From Siphlonurus alternatus (taxonomy: Eukaryota > Arthropoda > Insecta > Ephemeroptera > Siphlonuridae), in assembly GCA_949825025.1 (NCBI GenBank), contig OX463782.1:39271951-39335950 (forward strand): a DNA stretch of 64,000 nucleotides, given 5' to 3'. A program made the position numbers and the translations under genes. Below the pieces are notes generated by a model that was not told the DNA's origin, searched no databases, and saw only the letters and a list, made by a program, of their open reading frames with translations. This document shows, in pieces, positions 27,790-39,800 of this stretch; the first letter of the stretch is position 1, and each line of letters begins with the position of its first letter.

Positions 27790-30085
27790 CAGTAATTACC
27801 GGTAAATATTGTGATCTCAGCGTTATCTAAACATGCAGATGCCGTACAATTATATAATGATTATATTCGTAACTCCATACCCAATCTGGACATGAAGCTA
27901 TTAAAAAAAATATATACGTTTCTTCACAAAATTGTGGGTTATAATTGGTTTAGATATGCTGATGGCTGATATTTATGTTATACCGGTAATTTAAAGGATA
28001 CCTTGAATTAATATTTTCTCCAATCAGGACAAAAAGCTATTATTATTTTTCTACGCACTACTAAATGTTATCTGTGTATTTAGATACTGCTGAGGACTGA
28101 TAATACTTTACCGGTAATTTACCGGACACTGTAAATCAATTTTTTTTCAGACATGGATTGGAAGCTAATAATTAATACGTTTTTTCACAAAATCGTGTTA
28201 TTTGTGTGCTTAGATAGTGCTGAGGGCTGATATATATGTTATACCGGTAATTTACCGGACACCTCTTGAATTAATATTTTTCCAAACTCAGGACAAAAAG
28301 ATATTATTGTTTTTCTTCGTAAAATTGTACGTTATCTCTATATTCAAATAATCTTGAGGGCTGATATTATTTTACCGGTATTTTACCGGACACTGTAAAT
28401 CAATGTTTTCTGTCAGACATGGATTGGAAGCTATTAAAATAATACGTTTCTTCACAAAATTGTGTTATGTGTGTGCTTAGATAGTGCTGAGGGCTGATAT
28501 ATATGTTATACCGGTAATTTACCGGACACCTCTTGAATTAATATTTTTCCCAACTCAGGACAAAAAGCTATTATTGTTTTTCTTCGTACAATTGTACGTT
28601 ATCTCTATATTCAAATAATGTTGAGGGCTGATAATATTTTACCGGTAATTTACCAGTAATTTACCGGACACTGTAAATCAATGTTTTCTGTCAGACATGG
28701 ATTGGAAGCTATTAAAATAATACGTTTTTTCACAAAATTGTGTTATATGTGTGTTTAGATAGCGCTGAGGGCTGATATTTATGTTATACCGGTAATTTAC
28801 CGGACACTTCTTGAATTAATATTTTTTCCTAACTCAGGACAAAAAGATATTATTATTTTTCTTCGTACAATTGTATACGTTATCTCTATATTTAAATACT
28901 GCTGAAGGCTGATAATATTTTACCGGTAATTTACCGGAAATTTTAAATCAATGTTTTCTCTTAGATATGGATTGGAAGCTATTAATTAATACGTTTTTTC
29001 ACAAAATTGTGTTATGTGTGTGTTTAGATATGCTGATGTCTGATTTTTTTATGTTATACCGGTAATTTACCGCGCGAAGACCTTGAATTATTATTTTTTC
29101 CAATCTCGATCAGGACAAAAAGCTATTATTATTTTTCTTCGTACAATTGTACGTTATCTGTTTATTTAAATATTGCTGAGGGCTGATAATATTTTACCGG
29201 TAATAGCGATCTGAAAGAAATGAAGTATTGGTTCACATTTACCGGTAAATTACTGGTATAACATAATTATCGATCAGCCCTCAGCAGTATCTAAACACAC
29301 ACATAACACAATTTTGTGAAGAAATGTTTTTTAATAGCTTATTCCAATCCATATCTGAATGAAAACATTGATTTACAGTTTCCGGTAAATTACCGGTAAA
29401 ATATTATCAGCCCTCAGCAGTATCTAAATACACAGATAACATACAATTGTACAAAAAAAAAATGATAACTTTTTGTTCTGAGTTGGGAAAAATATGAATT
29501 CAAGGTCTCCGGTAAATTACCGGTATAACATAAATATCAGCCATCAGCATATCTAAACAAACTTTAATCCACAGATAACACACAATTTTATGAAGAAACA
29601 ATTTTTGTAATCGTTAAATTTCGATAAGAAAGAAAATATTGGTTCACATTTTCCGGTAAATTACCGGTGAAATATATTATCAGCTCTCAGCAGTATCATA
29701 TAAATACACACTTTTGCGTTGCAATTTTTTTTTAATAGCTTCATGTTCAGGTATGAAAGAAAATATTGATTCACAGTTTCCGGTAAATTACCGGTAAAAC
29801 AAATTATCATCACTGATAAAGCTATCTCTGAATTCAAGTATAAAACAATTTTAACTCTGCATGTGATGAATAGCCTGCTGCAAGATGTAAAAATCTAATA
29901 TCAATTGTGCCCTGGTAATTGTTACCGGTAAAATATTATCAGCTCTTACCGGTATTATCAATGAATATTACACAGATAACAAAAATAATACGATAAAAAA
30001 AAGCAAAATATATATAGTTTTTTGTCCGAAGGTGAGATATTGATTCACAATTTCCGGTAAATTACCGGTAAAAATTATTCGCCCT
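27790..30085. repeat. Opposed arrays of ACCGGTAATTTACCGG palindromes
   Basis: Eighteen or so ACCGGTAAWTTACCGG-type palindromes spaced about 130-145 bp apart. Left of about 29210 two alternating unit types repeat with a dimer period near 260-270 bp: one reads GTTATACCGG then CACCTCTTGAATT, the other ATTTTACCGG then CACTGTAAATCAA. Right of about 29230 the units run in inverted orientation. For example 29153-29204 and 29389-29440 are reverse complements at 49 of 52 positions. The whole can fold back on itself. Confidence 0.85.
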
Positions 30086-30711
30086 CAACAGTATATGCAT
30101 ACCTAAACGCAGAGGCAGCATATAATTATATATATGAATACATGATTATTTTAATAGCTCCATGTTCATGTGAAAAAGAGTTAAAGCTTCAAAGATTCTG
30201 GTAAATTCTTACCTTTATTAATTTCTGTATGTACGTATCATGGTGAGATCCAAACTATTTTCCCTCGGTCTTGGGTCGGCATCATATTCTGTAGAGTAAA
30301 CACATTTATTTTTAACAAAATTTCTCAACAAATGTTCACTTATTTGTTATTGACTTAAGTTCGTATAAATTTAATTTTTTTAACATTAATTAAAATTCAA
30401 ATAAAATTTTTAGCGGCCATGATGCGCCGTTCGTTCATATGCATCTACAGTAGGTCGGTGGCACAATGGCTTGGCAAATTTTGCGCTTTTAATAATATAA
30501 AGTTTAGTGAAATAAGCCTGCTTGTTCTTATACAATCAGTATTATGGTGATGCAATTCACAATCTTGTAGCTTTGTGGGCCACTTTACTCACCTAATTGC
30601 ACTGATATTTCACTTTTTCTTCAGCAACCTCCATCACACGTACACCCAACGTTTACCTCAGATTTTTCTTTCGTATATTGCGACCTCTGTGAGAAGAAGG
30701 CGATACTACTA

Positions 30712-30878
30712 AAATAAGACCCTCACATGTCTTATTATAAAACATATGTCTTATGTCTTACTGGTGAAACATGTCTTACCGAGGAAGGGTCTTATAATAC
30801 GATAAATACTGTCTTATAGTAAGATGCTTATGTCTTACATTAAGACAGAATGTATTGTTTTAAGACTGTCTTATAATG
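30712..30878. repeat. Right subterminal TGTCTTA/TAAGACA motif cluster
   Basis: More than ten copies of GTCTTA or TAAGAC in both orientations, mirroring the left cluster (for example CATGTCTTATTATAAAACAT and AAGACTGTCTTATAATGC). The paired clusters support one transposon spanning both ends. Confidence 0.7.
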
Positions 30879-30883
30879 CTGGA

Positions 30884-30894
30884 AAATAACAGTG
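30884..30894 (-). repeat. Right terminal inverted repeat of the CACTA-like element
   Basis: AAATAACAGTG, reverse complement of the left terminus. The flanking TT followed by GAATTTTTG restores the satellite phase. Confidence 0.85.
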
Positions 30895-33689
30895 TTGAAT
30901 TTTTGTTCGTTGCTAGTATGGCATGTGTTTGCCAATTCAAAAATTCATAACTAATTTTTAAAAAATCGTTGACACTTTTTGATCGTGTTTTCTCATAGAG
31001 GACGGTTCAAATTAAGTTGAATTTGAATAACGAGAAAAAATAAGTATTATCTCTGATTATTTTTTAATTTGAAATATCCCCCGAATACATAACATGGGAA
31101 AAGTAGTTAAGTTTGATAATTCAACAGAATGAAATGAATCGAAATCGCCACTTTTTTATTGAACTCTGAGGTAGGGTATATTGTTCTAATCTTGTACACG
31201 CACTTTCAGAATGATTGAATTCCTAATTCAATACAAATGTTGAATCGGTGTTCGTTGTTAGTGGGGCTTGTTTTTGCCACTTCAGAAATTCATAACTAAT
31301 TTTTAAAAAAATCGTTGACACTTTTTGAACGTGTGACGGTTTAAATTAATTTGAATTTGAATAACGAGAAAAAATATGAATTATCTCTCCTAATTTTTGA
31401 ACTTGAACTATCCCCCATATACTTAACATGGGTAAAATAGTTAAGTTTGATAATTTAACAGAATGAAATGAATCGAAATCGCCACTTTTTTATTGAACTC
31501 TGAGGTAGGGTATATTGTTTTTATCTTGTACACGCACTTTCAGAATGATTGAATTCCTAATTCAATACAAATGTTGAATCGGTGTTCGTTGTTAGTGGGG
31601 CTTGTTTTTGCCACTTCAGAAATTCATAAATAATTTTTAAAAAATCGTTGACACTTTTTGATGGTGTTTTGTCATAGAGGACGGTTCATATTAAGTTGAA
31701 TTTGAATATCGAGAAAAAATATGTATTATCTCTCCATATTTTTGAATTTGAACTATCCCCCATATACATGGGAAAAGTAGTTAAATTTGATAATTCAACA
31801 GAATGAAATGAATCGAAATCGCCACCTTTTTATTGAACTCTGAGTTAGGGTATATTGTTCTCATCATGTACACGCACTTTCAGAATGATTGAATTCCTAA
31901 TTCAATACAAAAGTTGAATCGGTGTTCGTTGCTAGTATGGCATGTGTTTGCCAATTCAAAAATTCATAACTAATTTTTAAAAAATCGTTGACACTTTTTG
32001 ATCGTGTTTTCTCATAGAGGACGGTTCAAATTAAGTTGAATTTGAATAACGAGAAAAAATAAGTATTATCTCTGATTATTTTTCAATTTGAACTATCCCC
32101 CGAATAAATAACATGGAAAAAGTAGTTAAGTTTGATAATTCAACAGAATGAAATGAATCGAAATCGCCACTTTTTTATTGAACTCTGAGGTAGGGTATAT
32201 TGTTCCTATCTTGTACACGCACTTTCAGAATGATTGAATTCCTAATTCAATACAAATGTTGAATCGGTGTTCGTTGTTAGTGGGGCTTGTTTTTGCCAAT
32301 TCAGAAATTCATAAATAATTTTTAAAAAATCGTTGACACTTTTTGAAGGTGTTTTGTCATAGAGGACGGTTCAAATTAAGTTGAATTTCAATATCGAGAA
32401 AAAATATGTAATATCTCTCCAAATTTTTGAATTTGAACTATCCCCCATATACATGGGAAAAGTAGTTAAGTTTGATAATTCAACAGAATGAAATGAATCG
32501 AAATCGCCACCTTTTTATTGAACTCTGAGTTAGGGTATATTGTTCTCATCATGTACACGCACTTTCAGAATGATTGAATTCCAAATTCAATACAAATGTT
32601 GAATCGGTGTTCGTTGTTAGTGGGGCATGTTTTTGCACTTCAGAAATTCATAAATAATTTTTAAAAAATCGTTGACACTTTTTGAAGGTGTTTTGTCATA
32701 GAGGACGGTTCAAATTAAGTTGAATTTGAATATCGAGAAAAAATATTTATTATCTCTCCAAATTTTTGAATTTGAACTATCCCCCATATACTTAACATGG
32801 GAAAAGTAGTTAAGTTTGATAATTCACAAAAATTCAACGAATAAAGATCGCCTTTTTTTGATTAAACTCTGAGGTAGGGTATTTTGTTTTTATCATGTAC
32901 ACGAACTTTCAGAATGATTGAATTCCTAATTCATTACAGAAGTCGATTCGGTGTTAGTTGTTAGTGAAGCATGTTTTTGCCACTTCAAAAATTCATAAGT
33001 AATTTTTAAAAAATCGATGACACTTTTTAAACGTGTTTTCTCATAGAAAACAGATCAAATTAAGTTGAATTTGAATAACGAAAAATAAAAGTATTATCTC
33101 TCCTTATTTTTGAATTTGAACTATCCCCTTATTTAGTTAACAACTGAAAAGTAGTAAGTTTGATAATTCACCAGAATTCAACGAATCGAGATCGCCACTT
33201 TTTGATTAAACTTTGAGGTAGGGTGTATTGTTCCTATTATGTATACGCACTTTCAGAATGATTGAATTCCTAATTCAATACAAAAGTTGACTCTGTGTTC
33301 GCTGCTAATGGGGCATGTGTTTGCCACTTCAAAAATTCATAACTAATTTTTAAAAAATCGTTGACACTTTTTGAACGTGTGACGGTTCAAATTAATTTGA
33401 ATTTGAATAACGTGAAAAAATATGAATTATCTCTCCTAATTTTTTAAACTTGAACTATCCCCCATATACTTAACGTGGGTAAAATAGTTAAGTTTGATAA
33501 TTCAACAGAATGAAATGAATCGAAATCGCCACTTTTTTATTGAACTCTGAGGTAGGGTATATTGTTCTTATCTTGTACACGCACTTTCAGAATGATTGAA
33601 TTCCTAATTCAATACAAATGTTGAATCGGTGTTCGTTGTTAGTGGGGCTTGTTTTTGCCACTTCAGAAATTCATAACTAATTTTTAAAA

Positions 33690-36600
33690 AATCGATGACA
33701 GTTTTTAAACGTGTTTTCTCATAGAAAACAGTTCAAATTAAGTTGAATTTGAATAACGAAAAAAAATAAGTATTAACTCTCCTTATTTTTGAATTTTGAA
33801 CTATCCCCCTATTTAGTTAACATCTGAAAAGTAGTTAAGTTTGATAATTCACCAGAATTCAACGAATCGAGATCGCCACTTTTTGATTAATTTTTGAGGT
33901 AGGGTGTATTGTTCCTATTATGTATACGCACTTTCAGAATGATTGAATTCCTAATTCAATACAAAAGTTGAATTTTTGTTCGTTGCTAGTATGGCATGTG
34001 TTTGCCAATTCAAAAATTCATAACTAATTTTTAAAAAATCGTTGACACTTTTTGATCGTGTTTTCTCATAGAGGACGGTTCAAATTAAGTTGAATTTGAA
34101 TAACGAGAAAAAATAAGTATTATCTCTGATTATTTTTTAATTTGAACTATCCCCCGAATACATAACATGGGAAAAGTAGTTAAGTTTGATAATTCAACAG
34201 AATGAAATGAATCGAAATCGCCACTTTTTTATTGAACTCTGAGGTAGGGTATATTGTTCTTATCTTGTACACGCACTTTCAGAATGATTAAATTCCTAAT
34301 TCAATACAAATGTTGAATCGGTGTTCGTTGTTAGTGGGGCTTGCTTTTGCCACTTCAGAAATTCATAACTAATTTTTAAAAAATCGTTGACAATTTTTGA
34401 ACGTGTGACGGTTCAAATTAATTTGAATTTGAATAACGAGAAAAAATATGAATTATCTCTCCTAATTTTTGAACTTGAACTATCCCCCATATACTTAACA
34501 TGGGTAAAATAGTTATGTTTGATAATTCACCAGAATTCAATGAATCGAGATTGCCACTTTTTTATTAAACTCTGAGGTAGGGTATATTGTTTTTATCATG
34601 TACACATACTTTCAAAATGATTGAATTCCTAATTCATTACAAAAGTCGAATCGGTGTTAATTGTTAGTGGAGCATGTTTTTGCCACTTCAAAAATTCACA
34701 ACTAATTTTTAAAAAATCGATGACAGTTTTTAAACGTGTTTTCTCATAGAAAACAGTTCAAATTAAGTTGAATTTGAATAACGAAAAAAAATAAGTATTA
34801 ACTCTCCTTATTTTTGAATTTTGAACTATCCCCCTATTTAGTTAACATCTGAAAAGTAGTTAAGTTTGATAATTCACCAGAATTCAACGAATCGAGATCG
34901 CCACTTTTTGATTAATTTTTGAGGTAGGGTGTATTGTTCCTATTATGTATACGCACTTTCAGAATGATTGAATTCCTAATTCAATACAAAAGTTGAATTT
35001 TTGTTCGTTGCTAGTATGGCATGTGTTTGCCAATTCAAAAATTCATAACTAATTTTTAAAAAATCGTTGACACTTTTTGATCGTGTTTTCTCATAGAGGA
35101 CGGTTCAAATTAAGTTGAATTTGAATAACGAGAAAAAATAAGTATTATCTCTGATTATTTTTTAATTTGAACTATCCCCCGAATACATAACATGGGAAAA
35201 GTAGTTAAGTTTGATAATTCAACAGAATGAAATGAATCGAAATCGCCACTTTTTTATTGAACTCTGAGGTAGGGTATATTGTTCTTATCTTGTACACGCA
35301 CTTTCAGAATGATTAAATTCCTAATTCAATACAAATGTTGAATCGGTGTTCGTTGTTAGTGGGGCTTGCTTTTGCCACTTCAGAAATTCATAACTAATTT
35401 TTAAAAAATCGTTGACAATTTTTGAACGTGTGACGGTTCAAATTAATTTGAATTTGAATAACGAGAAAAAATATGAATTATCTCTCCTAATTTTTGAACT
35501 TGAACTATCCCCCATATACTTAACATGGGTAAAATAGTTATGTTTGATAATTCACCAGAATTCAATGAATCGAGATTGCCACTTTTTTATTAAACTCTGA
35601 GGTAGGGTATATTGTTTTTATCATGTACACATACTTTCAAAATGATTGAATTCCTAATTCATTACAAAAGTCGAATCGGTGTTAATTGTTAGTGGAGCAT
35701 GTTTTTGCCACTTCAAAAATTCACAACTAATTTTTAAAAAATCGATGACAGTTTTTAAACGTGTTTTCTCATAGAAAACAGTTCAAATTAAGTTGAATTT
35801 GAATAACGAAAAAAAATAAGTATTAACTCTCCTTATTTTTGAATTTTGAACTATCCCCCTATTTAGTTAACATCTGAAAAGTAGTTAAGTTTGATAATTC
35901 ACCAGAATTCAACGAATCGAGATCGCCACTTTTTGATTAATTTTTGAGGTAGGGTGTATTGTTCCTATTATGTATACGCACTTTCAGAATGATTGAATTC
36001 CTAATTCAATACAAAAGTTGAATTTTTGTTCGTTGCTAGTATGGCATGTGTTTGCCAATTCAAAAATTCATAACTAATTTTTAAAAAATCGTTGACACTT
36101 TTTGATCGTGTTTTCTCATAGAGGACGGTTCAAATTAAGTTGAATTTGAATAACGAGAAAAAATAAGTATTATCTCTGATTATTTTTTAATTTGAACTAT
36201 CCCCCGAATACATAACATGGGAAAAGTAGTTAAGTTTGATAATTCAACAGAATGAAATGAATCGAAATCGCCACTTTTTTATTGAACTCTGAGGTAGGGT
36301 ATATTGTTCTTATCTTGTACACGCACTTTCAGAATGATTAAATTCCTAATTCAATACAAATGTTGAATCGGTGTTCGTTGTTAGTGGGGCTTGATTTTGC
36401 CACTTCAGAAATTCATAACTAATTTTTAAAAAATCGTTGACAATTTTTGAACGTGTGACGGTTCAAATTAATTTGAATTTGAATAACGAGAAAAAATATG
36501 AATTATCTCTCCTAATTTTTGAACTTGAACTATCCCCCATATACTTAACATGGGTAAAATAGTTATGTTTGATAATTCACCAGAATTCAATGAATCGAGA

Positions 36601-36865
36601 TTGCCACTTTTTTATTAAACTCTGAGGTAGGGTATATTGTTTTTATCATGTACACATACTTTCAAAATGATTGAATTCCTAATTCATTACAAAAGTCGAA
36701 TCGGTGTTAATTGTTAGTGGAGCATGTTTTTGCCACTTCAAAAATTCACAACTAATTTTTAAAAAATCGATGACAGTTTTTAAACGTGTTTTCTCATAGA
36801 AAACAGTTCAAATTAAGTTGAATTTGAATAACGAAAAAAAATAAGTATTAACTCTCCTTATTTTT
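33690..36865. repeat. Higher-order repeat, three tandem 1025-bp units
   Basis: The marker ACAAAAGTTGAATTTTTG starts at 33961, 34986 and 36011, exactly 1025 bp apart (three monomers). The copies are nearly identical; one visible difference is GGCTTGCTTTTGCC in two units against GGCTTGATTTTGCC in the third. They are probably the most recently amplified units in the window. Confidence 0.88.
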
Positions 36866-39800
36866 GAATTTGAACTATCCCCCATATACATGGGAAAAGT
36901 AGTTAAATTTGATAATTCAACAGAATGAAATGAATCGAAATCGCCACCTTTTTATTGAACTCTGAGTTAGGGTATATTGTTCTCATCATGTACACGCACT
37001 TTCAGAATGATTGAATTCCTAATTCAATACAAAAGTTGAATCGGTGTTCGTTGCTAGTATGGCATGTGTTTGCCAATTCAAAAATTCATAACTAATTTTT
37101 AAAAAATCGTTGACACTTTTTGATCGTGTTTTCTCATAGAGGACGGTTCAAATTAAGTTGAATTTGAATAACGAGAAAAAATAAGTATTATCTCTGATTA
37201 TTTTTCAATTTGAACTATCCCCCGAATAAATAACATGGGAAAAGTAGTTAAGTTTGATAATTCAACAGAATGAAATGAATCGAAATCGCCACTTTTTTAT
37301 TGAACTCTGAGGTAGGGTATATTGTTCCTATCTTGTACACGCACTTTCAGAATGATTGAATTCCTAATTCAATACAAATGTTGAATCGGTGTTCGTTGTT
37401 AGTGGGGCTTGTTTTTGCCACTTCAGAAATTCATAAATAATTTTTAAAAAATCGATGACACTTTTTGAAGGTGTTTTGTCATAGAGGACGGTTCAAATTA
37501 AGTTGAATTTGAATATCGAGAAAAAATATGTATTATCTCTCCAAATTTTTGAATTTGAACTATCCCCCATATACATGGGAAAAGTAGTTAAGTTTGATAA
37601 TTCAACAGAATGAAATGAATCGAAATCGCCACCTTTTTATTGAACTCTGAGTTAGGGTATATTGTTCTCATCATGTACACGCACTTTCAGAATGATTGAA
37701 TTCCAAATTCAATACAAATGTTGAATCGGTGTTCGTTGTTAGTGGGGCATGTTTTTGCACTTCAGAAATTCATAAATAATTTTTAAAAAATCGTTGACAC
37801 TTTTTGAAGGTGTTTTGTCATAGAGGACGGTTCAAATTAAGTTGAATTTGAATATCGAGAAAAAATATTTATTATCTCTCCAAATTTTTGAATTTGAACT
37901 ATCCCCCATATACTTAACATGGGAAAAGTAGTTAAGTTTGATAATTCACAAAAATTCAACGAATCAAGATCGCCTTTTTTGGATTAAAATCTGAGGTAGG
38001 GTATTTTGTTTTTATCATGTACACGAACTTTCAGAATGATTGAATTTCAAATTCAATACAAAAGTCGAATCGGTGTTAATTGTTAGTGGAGCATGTTTTT
38101 GCCACTTCAAAAATTCATAAATAATTTTTAAAAAATCGTTGACACTTTTTGAAAATGTTTTGTCATAGAGGACGGTTCAAATTAAGTTGAATTTGAATAT
38201 CGAGAAAAAATATGTATTATCTCTCCATATTTTTGAATTTGAACTATCCCCCATATACATGGGAAAAGTAGTTAAGTTTGATAATTCAACAGAATGAAAT
38301 GAATCGAAATCGCCACCTTTTTATTGAACTCTGAGTTAGGGTATATTGTTCTCATCATGTACACGCACTTTCAGAATGATTGAATTCCTAATTCAATACA
38401 AAAGTTGAATCGGTGTTCGCTGCTAGTATGGCATGTGGTTGCCACTTCAAAAATTCATAACTAATTTTTAAAAAACCATAGACACTTTTTGAACGTGTGA
38501 CGGTTCAAATTAAGTTGACTTTGAATAACGAGAAAAAATATGTATTATCTCTCCTAATTTTTGAACTTGAACTATCCCCATATACTTAAAATGGAAAAAG
38601 TAGTTAAGTTTGATAATTCAACAGAATTCAATGAATCGAGATTGCCACTTTTTTATTAAACTCTGAGGTAGGGTATATTGTTTTTATCATGTACACGAAC
38701 TTTCAGAATGATTGAATTCCTAATTCATTACAAAAGTCGAATCGGTGTTAATTGTTAGTGGAGCATGTTTTTGCCACTTCAAAAATTCATAACTAGTTTT
38801 TAAAAAATCGATGACAGTTTTTAAACGTGTTTTCTCATAGAAAACAGTTCAAATTAAGTTGAATTTGATTAACGAAAAAAAATAAGTATTAACTCTCCTT
38901 ATTTTTGAATTTGAACTATCCCACTATTTAGTTAACATCTGAAAAGTAGTTAAGTTTGATAATTCACCAGAATTCAACGAATCGAGATCGCCACTTTTTG
39001 ATTAATTTCTGAGGTAGGGTGTATTGTTCCTATTATGTATACGCACTTTCAGAATGATTGAATTCCTAATTCAATACAAAAGTTGAATTGGTGTTCGTTG
39101 CTAGTATGGCATGTGTTTGCCAATTCAAAAATTCATAACTAATTTTTAAAAAATCGTTGACACTTTTTAAACGTGTTTTCTCATAGAAAACAGATCAAAT
39201 TAAGTTGAATTTGAATAACGAAAAAAAAAAGTATTATCTCTCCTTATTTTTGAATTTGAACTATCCCCCTACTTAGTTAACATCTGAAAATTAGTAAGTT
39301 TGATAATTCACCAGAATTCAACGAATCGAGATCGCCACTTTTTGATTAAACTTTGAGGTAGAGTGTATTGTTCCTATTATGTATACGCACTTTCAGAATG
39401 ATTGAATTCCTAATTCAATACAAAAGTTGACTGTGTTCGCTGCTAATGGGGCATGTGTTTGCCACTTCAAAAATTCAAAACTTATTTTTAAAAAATCGTT
39501 GACACTTTTTGAACGTGTGACGGTTCAAATTAATTTGAATTTGAATAACGAGAAAAAATATGAATTATCTCTCCTAATTTTTGAACTTGAACTATCCCCC
39601 ATATACTTAACATGGGTAAAATAGTTATGTTTGATTATTCACCAGAATTCAATGAATCGAGATCGCCACTTTGTTATTGAACTCTTAGGTAGGGTATATT
39701 GTTTTTATCATGTACACGCACTTTCAGAATGATTGAATTTCAAATTCAATACAAATGTTGAATCGGTGTTCGTTGTTAGTGGGGCATGTTTTTGCCACTT

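Larger units (their letters stand above)
27052..30894. mobile_element. Non-autonomous CACTA/EnSpm-like DNA transposon (3843 bp)
   Basis: Non-satellite block cutting a monomer between ACAAAAGTT and TTGAATTTTTG. The intact monomer (for example at 33961) reads ACAAAAGTTGAATTTTTG, so TT at 27050-27051 and 30895-30896 is the target duplication. Termini are exact 11-bp inverted repeats CACTGTTATTT. CACTR ends, a 2-3 bp duplication and many subterminal short motifs are hallmarks of CACTA/EnSpm elements. No open frame resembles a transposase; the longest (27201-27440, minus) has no recognisable domain. The interior is an inverted array of ACCGGT palindromes. The regions 27200-27780 and 30110-30700 show nothing I recognise. 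A hAT origin is less likely because no 8-bp duplication is present. Confidence 0.65.

Noticed and set aside
27052..30894. hAT-family assignment of the transposon
   Set aside because: The ends begin CACTG, but hAT elements make 8-bp duplications. Comparison with intact monomers shows only TT duplicated.
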